Assembly (NCBI GenBank): GCA_014925825.1
Contig: JACGCK010000002.1
Span: forward strand, 930,001-994,000
From: Pholiota molesta
Lineage: Eukaryota; Basidiomycota; Agaricomycetes; Agaricales; Strophariaceae
Direction: 5' to 3'
Length of the DNA: 64,000 bases
Below, piece by piece: positions 47,260 through 59,371 of the stretch (position 1 is its first letter; every line of letters starts with the position of its first letter). The notes beneath the pieces are model-generated. The model searched no databases. It was not told the DNA's origin and worked only from the letters and a program-made list of their open reading frames with translations. A program made the position numbers and the translations under genes.

Positions 47260-50125
47260 TTACTCCTCCTCATCTCCGCCAATCTTCCAAGATTCGATGG
47301 TCCTCATGCCTTTATCAAACTTTGCGAGTAAGTCATCGTTTTGTGCCACTCTCGCAGCAGTAGTCGAATACGAGAACACAGGTGGATATACTTGAGTTCC
47401 GAGTGTTGAAGGACCCTCTTTACTCCATGCAACGATCCTTATGTGCAGCAATTGAGATATCGGCCCACGGGGAGAGGCAGTGGGACTTACTGTTCACGGA
47501 TTTTTTCACTTTAATAGTAAAGTGTGATGCAATGACGTCCTGAACGGCCAAGGTTTCATAAATCAGTCATTTTAAAATGCCTACAGAACGTTAAGATGCG
47601 TATACGTACTCGCCAGATTCCGTTACAATGTTTATCTTGCAGCCAATCAACAATCGCCCATTTCACTGTTTGCAGCGAAATGTTACGATTATATGCGATA
47701 CTGACAGGAGATTTCACATTAGCTTGACCGTGCCCGGGCCTAAAGTGAGATAAGTGACGTGGCTTTATTGTAATTCGGGTCTGCTCAAGACGTACTCATT
47801 GTAATATGGCGCATCTATGAGGATCATGCTTTGTATGCTTACAAGCACTTGTAAGAGGGTCGATTTGGGAGACCATTGTTCTTCTGGTCTGTGAGATTAA
47901 GAAATATCAGGGACTGAAAAAGCAAACAGCATAGTGCTCAAGATAACTCACCGACCCGGCCAGGTTCCAAGAAGTGATAGGCAAACTTTGCCGTTGTTGT
48001 ACAAATTCGGGTTGAATCTAACCTGACCACCGCCTGTTGTTCTCAGATGCATCAATAGCGGAGTATTAGGATATTCGATTGGAATGAAGCAGTCGAATTC
48101 GAACAACCCTCCTGCGTAAGGCGTGCCATCAGGACCTGCAATCATAATTTTGCTAGCCAATACTGAGTCAACCCACAGGCAATACAAGAAGAGGCAGAAA
48201 GAACTAACATGGCATCATTTCTGACTTCATCATCGCGAACCCATACACCAGGAGGCAAACTCGTAGCTGTCACCGCCAATTCTTTCAAAAGATGAAGACG
48301 GCTTTTAGGATTGCGAGTCGAGTTCTGGGTTGAATTGAGCTGGCCTGCGTAGTTATAATCGGCGTAATGCAGTCCTCCCGTAGCTGTAGCGGCGTTCTCT
48401 GCCAACGATACATATTTGAAGCAGAGTTTCTCACAGGCTTCCTCGTATAGTTTGTCGACGTGAATGGTAAGATCGCGGCCCTTCCCTCGAGTCGCGCGAC
48501 GGGTATGAGTAGCAGTGTCAGTCTGATCCTTCCGATTATCGCGGTCCACGCTGGAAGAAGGTAGCCCAAGGACGGCAATGACCCTTTCCAAGTCATCTCG
48601 CGCCGCTATAATATCACCACAAAGGGATGTACCTTGTATCACCGTCTCGTCAATTTCATCTCCATTATCGCTTTCCCCGAGCATTTGCGTCGCACCCGCT
48701 AAAAATGCCTCCGACTGCTTCGTCAGCTTCTTAAAGTAGGTATAGAGAGGAGGCAAAATTTCGAGGTCGCCGGTGCTGCTCGTAGTCCAAGTTATTTCCC
48801 CATCGTCCCACATCCAGTCTTCGAGACCGCAAGTAGTAGCCGTCTCCCAGCGTTGTCCAATTAAGCACTGTATAGTTAGCTCACAATCCGCCATCCGCCG
48901 CAAGAGAGATAGCATAGCATTATAGGTTTCCTTCCGCGCTATCCAATCGGTCACTGAGTCATTCCGCAATAAAGTAGCCAATAGTGTTGGAAGTTGAGAA
49001 AGCGAGATTAAATGCCCAATCGATGCATGAGGGAGCATATCATAGACTTGCGGATTGTCGGTATAAGGAGATGGTAGCAATTCTGCTAGAAGATCGAATG
49101 TACGGAGAATAACATTGTCCCAATGGGTTCGCTTCTTCTCTATAGTTTGTTCCGGAACCTTTTGTTGAGACTTCGATGCTAGTGAATATGCAGCAGGACT
49201 GTAATGGGTAGCGTCCGTTCCATATCCAGTTCCACCCGGGCCAACAGATTTGCTGGTAGACTTTTTCTTCGACATGGCGAGGGCACGCGAATCGGATGCC
49301 GCGCGTTCAGACATAAACTGGCGGTCGAAGCCACCAAGGGTTTCGAAGATGGCGACAGCGCGAACTTCAGCACAACAAGTGAGAATGTTACATTTCGGAT
49401 TCCTCGAGGGACCTTTGCAACTTTTCTGGCAAGCAACTGGACTGAAGCAACCCCTGCAATGGTTAGTCTGGCATGAAGTACATGGCGCATGCAGCAGGTA
49501 GGCCATACTTGGAGGGATGGACGAATCCGAAAACACGACCTGGCGATATTCATCATCGAGAAAACTGGAAATTTGAGAACATTCCACTTACGCATCCTCT
49601 CGGAGATTTCACTTCAGTCCCACAGTTTGAGCATTTTCTAGTCTTTGTAAAGACATTGCGGTAGACCCGTAACGCGTCATCGGGTTTCGCAGCCCTGTTT
49701 GAGGCATCGGGATTGAGAGATTTTCCCTCTCCACATGTCGATGACGACCCAGCTCCTGCGGAAGAGGTTGACCTTTCATCGATGGTGGACTGGGTGAGCA
49801 CGTTATCTTCTTTTGCCCATTCTTCAGCGAGTCGTTGAGCTATAGCAGCGTCAGCTTCCATGGAAATATCAATAATCATTTTTCCATTGCTCGAAGACGA
49901 TTCATTATATCCGTCTTGGAGTTGCCTCGCAAGGCGTTCGCTATCCTCCTGAGCTTTAATCTGAGCTAAAATATCTTTCAGTTCAGGGTCTTCATCCGGC
50001 TCAGAGTCGTCGATTTCGATTATTTCGCTCGGTAATGGTAGTTTGACATTGCGGAGACGTTTCGAGGAATTTCCTGATGGTTTAGAAGGAGAGGCCTTGC
50101 GCTTACCAGAGCGCGCCGTAGGCAT
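47260..50125 (-). CDS. Large E2 ubiquitin-conjugating enzyme, BIRC6-like, with Cys-rich module
   Basis: Start ATG at 50125 ([12 protein letters not shown]), stop TAA at 47260-47262; about 800 residues. The N-terminus is basic then acidic ([18 protein letters not shown]), followed by helical repeats ([12 protein letters not shown]). A Cys-rich module follows (KCSNCGTEV across an intron, then [17 protein letters not shown] and [17 protein letters not shown]), a likely zinc-binding fold. A long helical region (48200-49200) leads to the E2 fold: ILIAGP-type [40 protein letters not shown], and the catalytic Cys in [14 protein letters not shown], then [17 protein letters not shown]. The E2 segment resembles BIRC6/UBE2O-type enzymes. 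It ends in an acidic GGDEEE. It is head to head with isocitrate lyase, about 370 bp apart. Confidence 0.87.
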
Positions 50126-50495
50126 TATGTGATTGAACAAACGTTGGAAGTTCTTAACGGTAACTTCAATGTAACTTCAGGAACTTCAAGAGACTTCAAG
50201 TTGTTGAAAGGATCGCCAACCAGTGAGGCAGAAGCTGTAGCCAAGTAGGAGCAAATAGCGGGCCACCGACTCCCGAATGCCGTTGAGCCCGCTCCAGCCC
50301 GCTCCGAGTCCTTGCTTCCAACTTGTAGCAGCTTATTGGCCTGGGTGAGCTTTGCTTCCCCGCAACGAACACATATCCAGCTAGAAAAAGTACAGGAGGT
50401 ATCAAGCGACCGTTAAACACCGTCGGACACTGGCACAAACATAGTCCACCGAGTCCAACCGGCTTTCTTAGAGTCTACAAAACCCCTATCTACAC
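50126..50495. promoter_or_regulatory. Short divergent promoter, E2 / isocitrate lyase
   Basis: A 370-bp interval between two divergent genes. A CACGTG-containing hexamer is at about 50493. I see no clear carbon-source response element. Confidence 0.45.
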
Positions 50496-52941
50496 GTGAA
50501 TGACTCTGAGAACGAGTTGAATATTTCAGAATATCTCCTTCATCACACTTGCAAGGTTAAACGCGTTCAAACGTCCAACTCGAAGTGTTATAATGCTTCG
50601 TCTGCGAGTGAACCAAGGAATTATGTCCTTGGGACGAAGCACAAGAACGATGTCATCAATACCAGCATTACCTCTCCGACCCCGTCTCTCGATGAAGAGG
50701 CTGCTCAATTCGAGGCGCGGACAAAAGAGATGGCGGAATTCTTCGCCCAGCCCCGATTTGCAGGAATCAAGAGGCCTTATACCCCAGAATCCGTGGCTTC
50801 GAAGCAGGGATCACTTCCAGTCACTCCTTTACCCTCCTCTTTATTAGCCGACAAGCTGTTCAATTTGCTCACTGTGCGAGCTAATGAAGGGAAGCCCATA
50901 CACACTATGGGTGCCATCGACCCCGTCCAAATGACCCAAATGGCGCGCAATCAAGAAGTTGTATATGTTTCTGGATGGGCATCTTCCAGTGTTTTGACCA
51001 CAGGCAATAATGAAGTCGGACCGGATCTCGGGTGAGTGAGCTTGATATCTTCCGACGGGGTTACGCTTATGCTTGCCTTCGAAAGTGACTATCCTTACAC
51101 CACTGTTCCCAATCAGGTGCATCGTATCTTCCGTGCTCAGCAACTGCATGACAAAAAGCACTATGATGAGCGAGTTTCTGCTACTCCCGAACAACGAGCG
51201 AAGATGCCTTTTGTTGATTATTTGAGACCTATTATCGCAGACGCTGATACTGGGTGAGCGACAAAGTTTCTAACTGTATCCGTTTCTTTAATTATCTGTA
51301 GCCATGGTGGCCTTTCAGCTGTGATGAAACTTGTCAAATTGTTTGCAGAATCTGTCAGTATGAATTCATGCGTATCTCTTCGGAATTTGACGCAAAATCG
51401 TGGTAGGGAACATCGGCAATTCATCTTGAAGACCAGCTACACGGTGGTAAAAAGGTACGTGCACATTGGCGTCGAGAAATAATCGCTTACAATTGACTTT
51501 ATAGTGTGGTCATTTGGGTGGAAAAGTCCTGGTACCCACTTCTACACATATCTCCCGACTTATTGCGGCCCGGTTCCAACTCGATCTTATGAAATCGACC
51601 ATGCTTTTGATTGCGCGAACGGATTCGGAGTCGGGCAAACTAATTTCATCGAACATCGACATTGCAGATCATGAATTCATTGTGGGGACAATCACCCAGG
51701 GTACAAATTCATTGGCACAAGTCCTCTCTGAGGCCGAGACAAAAGGTGCAACAGGAGCCGAAGTCGATGCGCTCGAACAACAATGGACTGAGTCTCATGA
51801 AATGTGCACTTTTAATCAAGGTGCGACTATATTTTCCGAATCCTAAATGCCACAACCGGTTGCTAAAGTTACATCATAGCCGTCGAAAAGGCGATTCAGA
51901 AATCCAGTATTAACGACAAAGAGGCTGCATATAAGATTTACCTCGACGCTGTATCCGGCAAGTCCAACTCTGTTGCGCGTGAGGTTGCCGCAGACATTTA
52001 GGAGCACCTGTCTTCTGGGATTGGGATGGTTAGTAGTTTCTATCTCTCGTCCACGTAGCGGGATTAATGCTTTCAATTATAGCTCCACGTACTAAAGAGG
52101 GTTACTACCATTATACCGGTGGTGTTGAGGTATAATATCCTCCTGTGAATTCTATCCCAACTCCAATTTAACGTATGTTGCATAGGCCGCAATTAAACGA
52201 ACCAAGACATTCGCGGAATATGCTGACCTTTTGTGGTTGGAGACAAAGAGTCCTGACCTCGAACAAGCAAAATACTTTTCTGGAAAAATCAGAGAAACTT
52301 ATCCTGGAAAGTGAGATTCATTTCAGCGGTTTCATAAATCCCACATCCTTAATCGTCTGTGCAAGGTGGTTCGTTTACAACCTAAGCCCAAGCTTCAACT
52401 GGTCTCAACATGGATTTTCGGGTCAGTCATATCTATTATACCAAGTAACGTTTCATCTGACCGTCAAATCCAGATGCTGCTCTTAAAAGCTTTATTTGGG
52501 ATCTGGCTAAGGAAGGGTAAGGCCTTCAAACACTTGTGCGGATGTTCGCTATTGACACATCGGTTTAGCTTTGTACTTCAACTCATCTCTTTGGCAGGAT
52601 TACATAGCGGCGCTGTTACAACAGGTACAACGCTTTATTAATTTCAATCGGCAAATTTTTGGTTGACCCTCATCCCGAACAGCCGAACTTTCTCAGAAAT
52701 TCAAAGAGGACGGCATGCTGGCGTATGTTAACCTTATCCAGCGCAAAGAGAAGGAAATTGGTTGCGATGTTCTGACGCACCAGAAATGGTTCAGTATCTG
52801 TTATTCTTTCTGGCTTCCAATCTGCTGACCCTCTGTATCAGGAGCGGCGCGAATTATATCGATAAGATCCTCTCAACAGTTTCATCGGGATCGTCTAGCA
52901 CTTCTTCTGTTGGGAAAGATTCAACAGAACATTCGTTCTAA
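50496..52941 (+). CDS. ICL1: Isocitrate lyase
   Basis: About 530 residues in about ten exons; stop TAA at 52939-52941. The body starts near EEAAQFEARTKEMAEFFAQP and PRFAGIKRPYTPESV. The enzyme splits isocitrate to glyoxylate and succinate in the glyoxylate cycle, needed for growth on C2 compounds and lipids. Motifs include HTMGAIDPVQMTQMARNQE, VVYVSGWASSSVLTTGNNE, HGGLSAVMKLVKLF, HLEDQLHGGKK joined across an intron to CGHLGGKVLVP (catalytic Cys), LIARTDSE, NLSPSFNWSQHGF. The true start codon is uncertain: the open frame begins at 50496 and may include non-coding leader. A one-base gap in the TTT run 51997-51999 creates a false TAG. The C-terminus (EHSF) has no PTS1 tripeptide. Confidence 0.93.
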
Positions 52942-53451
52942 ATTCATCAAGCGATAAAGATCTTGGCGTCGGCTACGCTCACTTACGGTCATCGATAGTA
53001 GTCGATAGTCCTGGTCAGATGCAATGCGGGAACGCTCGACACACACGTGTGTCCGAATCCGGACTGTAGTTGGAGGCTAGGATTTAGCCAAGATTTAGCT
53101 AAGACTCCGACGATGCATGGTTTATGTGTATTTTCGATATACTGAAATATATATCAATTGAGTGGAGGATGTTTTCATCAGAGTGGGATAAGATGTGGAT
53201 AAGATATGATTGTGTCCAGTACATTTGCCTCATACAGTTGCATACAGAATGATCGTTACGTCATGGGCTGCTGTGAACCTGGCGGACCTGATGTTCCGAA
53301 AATACAGCTTGTTCCTCTTCCCTTCATCCTCGCTTACTTGAATTACATATAGATAACCACTCTTTTCTCCGACCTTTCTATTGTATCATCTCTTTTCGTG
53401 ACCGCTGCTCGTCAGCGTTGCAGCTCTTAACTTGTCTTCCATCCAACGGCC
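52942..53451. other. intergenic, ICL 3' flank and NTE1 promoter
   Basis: AT-rich, no exon seen. A T/C-rich leader lies at 53360-53450. Confidence 0.5.
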
Positions 53452-56400
53452 ATGGACGCCGAACCTGTCCTCGTCGAGGCCATTGATCGCCATCCACTTG
53501 TATCCTTAGTGTCAGCTTGCTTTTGGGTTATATGTATGTTTTGGTGAAACACGCTTCTTGAATAGGCTGGCTGATTCACGGTTCATCAGTATGGTTGTTA
53601 TCATGGACGAAGTCGCTGGTTGCGTTTGTCACTATTACGATCCCTCGATTTGTCTACGCAATATTGTCGTATTCTATGACTCTGACAGTACGCAATCCGG
53701 CTTTCTCGTCCCTGATGTATATTCAACTTTGCTTTATCGACAGCTTGGATTCTGGAACTTCGCCATTCTTTTCATATGTTCCGCGGTCGCCATAAACTAC
53801 TGGATACGCTTCAAGTACCTCAATGACTATATGCAACTCAAGGAGCCTCCTCTTGTTAAGCCAGATGTCAATGAACTACACCCTGACGTCAATGTCAATA
53901 GTGGTGAGTTGCTTTGTGCTAGCGACTAATATTTGTGTTGACGATCGTGCAGAGCCTCCGCCAACGTTCCATAACTATTTGGACGACTTCTTGCAGGCTG
54001 TCAGGGTTTTCGGTTTTGTGAGTTACACACAGCCTTTTGTTTTTCTCGCTCTGACTTTTTTCCTATACAGTTAGAAAAACCAGTAAGTCGGCATTTTTTG
54101 GTTGCATAAACTATAAACTAACTCGTTTGATGAGGTGTTCCATGAACTCGCGCGTCACTTGCAAACTAGGAGATTGATCGCAGGAGACAGTCTATCGCTT
54201 GACCAAGACAAAAGCTTTTACTGCGTTGTAGAAGGGACTGTACAAGTATTTGCGCAGACGGACCATCGTCCCGAAGTGCAGCAGAGTTCATGGGATGATG
54301 AAGACATGAATGGTTACCAGTTGCTCAATGAAGTTGGCAGTGGTGGTACCCTGTCTAGTCTCTTCACTATCCTGAGCTTGTTTACCGAAGAAGTCCAAAT
54401 GAGCTGGCAAGACGAATATCCCGATGTCTCTTCTGATGACATGTCTGCCTTCGACGAAGTTATTACAACGTCCAAAGTTCCAAACAGACACAAGAAAGCA
54501 GATTCCGATGTCTCGCAGTTTGAGCTTGGAGCTCATGCCCCTCTGAAAGGCAGGCGGTCTTCTGTTTCCTCAACTGCCTCAACTATTCATGGCACCGGAT
54601 TTCGATTTCCTCCTCCAAACCCAACCGTGGATAATGATGACAACGATGATTTTACGCCCGTTATGGCGCATGCACCTCTGCCTCGAATGCATATCAACCC
54701 ACCTGAATCAGCCAGAATGCGAGGAGTTGTGGCGCGTGCTACAGTCGACACTACCCTTGCTGTCATCCCAGCTGAAGCTTTCCGCCGTCTGACGAAGAAA
54801 TTCCCTAAAGCTACTGGACATATCGTACAAGGTTTGCGACGTTGTCGATTTCAAATCACAAAATAATGACATGTTCTTTGACAGTTATTCTGACAAGGTT
54901 CTCTCGTGTAACATTCAATGCGGCCCATAAATATCTAGGTCTGACCTCTGAGGTGCTTCGCACCGAAAAGGCCATCAATGATATAGCATGCCACCCGCTT
55001 CCTCCGTCTTTCTACGAAGGAGGCGGTCTGCAATATCTGCGACACCGGTTCGACGGTGCTAGTTCCAGTAATTCAGAATCGGATAGCGATTATTTCGGCT
55101 TTAGCCCGTCGCCTTCACAGAATCCCATTGTTCTTCCAAAAACGATACCTATATCTTCTTCCACTGCATCATTGGGGAAAATCAGTGATAACCCTATTCC
55201 TCTCAAGTCCTCGTTCTACCGAGGCTTGCCCCGCGCTGGATCGACAAAGACTTCTCGCCACATGGTTCAGGCAGGTGATTTGCTCATTCCTCAAGGAAGC
55301 GTCAGCGATTTCTCCCGCACGACTCGTGGATACGGCGTTCTCAACACACCCCAACTAGCACAATCCTCGTTCAATGACATAGATCACGGAAAGAAGATGA
55401 AGGCTACTCCAAGACGATGGTCTTCCGATGACTTTGACCTCCGAGAAGCAGTCATGTCATGCATTGCGAAATCCATCGGCCTCTTACAGCCTCCACTGAG
55501 CCATGGAGATTCAGATTCTCCCAAATCGCCACCGTCAGAATATCGCAATAAAAGCTCGACACATACTTTTAGTTCTCCATTTGGGTCACTTTCGCTCCTG
55601 GATATTGGCGATGACGTATCTAGCACGGCCGCATCGACTTCCTCGTTTAGTACTAATAACCTCAGCGGCCTTGACAACGAGGTTGAAATCTTGTTTTACG
55701 CCGCTGGAACGACCTTGGCGAAAGCAGGGGAAGTAAACACAGGTAAATGCGATATTATTTCGTATGTATGCGTGGCGCTCATGAAAGAGAATAGGCTTAT
55801 TCTACGTTATTGAGGGCTTTTTAGATATTTTGCTGCCACTATCACCGGAGGATGATAAAAAAATGCGCCTCAACCGATTCCCAAGACTCCGCGCCCTTCT
55901 AGTGACCCAAGGGATTCTGAATTTTGGAGGTCTACATCAAGTAGTGCCAACAAAAAAGCAGAACAAAAGTTACTTTTTACTGTCAAACCTGGTGGTATCG
56001 CTGGTTATCTAGGTCAGTGCATTCCTAAGTGGTTAATTTTTCTTTCCATTTATATGCTAATTTCTAATTCGCAGCCTCGCTGTCGAATACTGCTTCTTAC
56101 GTTGACATAAAGGCTAAGACCGATACATATGTCGGGTTCTTACCTTTGCATGCTCTTGAGAGGATTCTGGAGAAGCGACCCATTGTACTCCTCACCTTGG
56201 CCAAACGTCTTATTTCCCTACTCTCTCCACTTGGTAAATCTGATCTTCACTTGACTCTTTTTTTCTCTCTCTCATTCGTTTGCAGTGCTTCACATCGACG
56301 CTTCTCTGGATTGGATGCAAGTGAATGCCGGACAGGTTCTTTGGCGCCCACAGGATAAAAGCGATAGCTTTTATATCGTGATCAATGGTCGTTTACGGGC

Positions 56401-59055
56401 GATAACCGAATCTGAAAATGGCGAAGTTACGATTGTAGGGGAATATGGTCAAGGTGATACTGTTGGAGAATTAGATGTTATCACGAGCTCTCCGAGACGA
56501 AATACTGTACACGCTATTCGTGATACAGAGCTGATTAGGATGCCACAAACATTGTTCAACGCTATATCTGCCAGGTACGAGTGCCTACATTGACCAAGGT
56601 ATAAAATTTCATACGTTGATGTTTGTCTGCCGCATAGAAACCCTCAAACAACTGCACAGTGCGTACCGACCCTGGATTATTTAATATTGTGCAATTCTGA
56701 TATCCCTAATAGGCTACTCCGCATGATTGCCTCTCGAGTAAGAGACGAAGTGGATAATAAATCAACTGGTCAGCAAAGGAAGGCTGGCATATCCGGCGAT
56801 CTTGGTTATAACAATACGAATCTCAAAACCGTTGCTGTCCTGCCTGTGTCTCGGAACGTCCCTGTTGAAGCGTTTGGAAAAAAATTGCAAGCCGCCTTGG
56901 AGGGAATTGGTGCTTCTACTGTATATCTGAACCAGGCCACTATCGCAAACCATCTGGGCCGACATGCGTTTACTAGAATGGGAAAGCTTAAGGTGTTTTT
57001 TCTTTTCAACCTATCCTAAATTAGTTTGAGCTTATCATTTGGTGTTTTTAGTCGGCTGGTTGGCTTGCTGACCAGGAGCAGAGGTTTCACACTGTCCTTT
57101 ACGTTGCTGATTCTCCAGTCAACAGTCAGTGGACCCAGACTTGTATTCGGCAAGCAGATTGCGTCATGATCGTTGGTATGGGAGATGATCCTTCTATCGG
57201 AGAATACGAACGTCTGCTGCTTTCTATGAAGACCACCGCTCGAAAAGAGCTTGTTCTTCTTCACCCGGATAGGTCAGTAACTCCAGGAACAACACGCCTT
57301 TGGCTCAAGGTATGTTTCATTAGCCAACATGCAGGCTGCCGTTTGACGCTTCGTTGTAGAATCGACCGTGGATTCATCAGCATATCCATGTCGAATTGCC
57401 GGTAAGATTAAATACCCTTCGGATGTTTTATGGCGCTCAAAGTCTTGTATAGGGTCTGGTGATTCCGATAACCAAATCTACTCTCCCAAAAGATCCAGAC
57501 GCAGTTACAGCGCTGAAGAATCTGCGGGAGAAGGTGCAGATTGAGATCCAAAAGTTCCGGCGAGGTACAGCAGACATTCGGCCACAACGCCTACCTCATA
57601 TCAACGACTTCGCACGGCTGGCAAGGCGTATTTGTGGAAGGTCGATTGGACTTGTGCTGGGAGGAGGTGGAGCTCGTGGTATTGCGCACTTGGTAGGGTA
57701 TACCTTTTTGTGCTACATTAAACCCACTCAGTTTATTTGTTATACATCTAGGGCGTTATACGTGCTCTAGAAGAATATGGCATACCAATTGATCACATCG
57801 CTGGTAGGTCTCTTTAGTTCTTATATTGATGAGGCATGGAAATTTAATATTCTCTCTAGGCACGAGCATTGGGGCATTCATTGGAGGCCTGTATGCCCGT
57901 GAAGGGGATCTTATTTCAAGTACTGCACGAGCCAAACAATTTAGCGGTAGGATGGGGAACATCTGGAGAATGCTCTCTGATGTGACATACCCTATCGTCG
58001 CTTATACAACGGTGAGTATGTTAACCAAGGTTTTGGGTCACCCATCTGATACCTCTGTTTTAGGGACATGAATTCAATCGCTCTATGTACAAAGTTTGTC
58101 CTATTTAATTGTGACACAACTGTCTGCTAATGCTTGAACCTAGGCGTTCTATGACCTTCATATTGAAGACATGTGGTTGCCATATTTTTGTAACACGACA
58201 AACATCATGACATCGCGCATGGAGATCCACGAAACTGGCTATGCATGGCGCTATATCCGTAAGTAAACTTCACATTTTGCCTCGACTCAAGCTTATTTCA
58301 TTTCACAGGTGCTTCAATGACCTTGGTGGGCCTCCTCCCTCCGTTATGTGACAATGGTAGTCTATTAGTAGACGGTGGATACAGTAAGCATTCCATTCTT
58401 TCTTTATATTATCATAGACTAAAACAATTTCTATAATATCAGTCGACAATTTACCTGTAATATGTTTTCTCCAGTCCTACATGCATTGCTTCTAAACATA
58501 TTTCGATTTTAGGTGGCAGCTATGGCGTCTATGGGTGCAAGTACTATATTTGCTTCTGACGTCGGCTCAGTAAGTTATCACATTCTCCTTTCAATGTACA
58601 CAGACAACTTTTTCCCCGAATAGATCGACGACAATTCACCAAGAAACTTTGGAGATACGATATCGGGTTGGTGGCTGCTACTAAACCGCTGGAATCCCTT
58701 TTCAAATGCAAGGCACATTCCCGCCATCACGGAGATTCAAAGTCGTCTTGCATAGTAAGGCAGTCGTTCACTCACACACTCATATACTAAAATTTGCAGT
58801 GTATCCAGCGTGAACACTCTGCAGCAAGCTAAAGTCGCAAAGAACTGTCTTTATTTGGCAATGCCTGTGCAAGACTACGGGACGATGCAATTTGGCAAAT
58901 TCGATGAACTGTTGAAGAAAGGTTATCACAGCGCCATCGACTTCTTAGAAAAGTTCGAAGATGATGGACGGCTCCCTTCAGCAATAATTGAAAGCAAAGA
59001 TGGGCATATTTCAGGGAAGAAGAAAGGCAGGAGTGCAAGGCGCAATTCTATCTGA
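53452..59055 (+). CDS. NTE1: Lysophospholipase NTE1 (patatin-like, neuropathy target esterase)
   Basis: Start ATG at 53452 ([16 protein letters not shown]), stop TGA at 59053-59055, more than fifteen exons. An N-terminal membrane region includes [19 protein letters not shown] and, after an intron, [17 protein letters not shown]. Cyclic-nucleotide-binding-like regions follow ([57 protein letters not shown] with [14 protein letters not shown]). The patatin domain has [16 protein letters not shown] (oxyanion loop), [12 protein letters not shown] (Ser of GXSXG) and DGGYIDNLP (catalytic Asp). NTE1 removes fatty acids from phosphatidylcholine at the ER and controls membrane lipid balance. The C-terminus is Lys/Arg-rich. 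A long Ser-rich linker (55040-55690) is typical of fungal forms. Confidence 0.95.
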
Positions 59056-59371
59056 TCTCATCCAAGATGGTGATGGAAACTAAATTTAAATTTACTCAGC
59101 CAGGGCCCAAACATGTGTAATATTCATATCATTGTAGGTAGTAGACACTTTATCATATGTATTATAAACTATCATGAGGCGGAAGCTCGACCTGTGGGAC
59201 TTGGAGCTTGAAGCTGCCGCTGCTTGCGTGAAGCTTGTACATACCAATGGGCGTCGTCGGGCCGCTCCGGCCGTGCCAAGAGTGATGCTTGCTTCATACC
59301 ACTGACCTTGATTGACCCCTTGGTTGAACACATACTCTCCTCCTCTCAAAGTCCTCTGGTCTCTTCTGACA
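59056..59371. other. intergenic between NTE1 and VPS33
   Basis: No exon seen; it carries the NTE1 3' flank and the VPS33 promoter. Confidence 0.5.
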
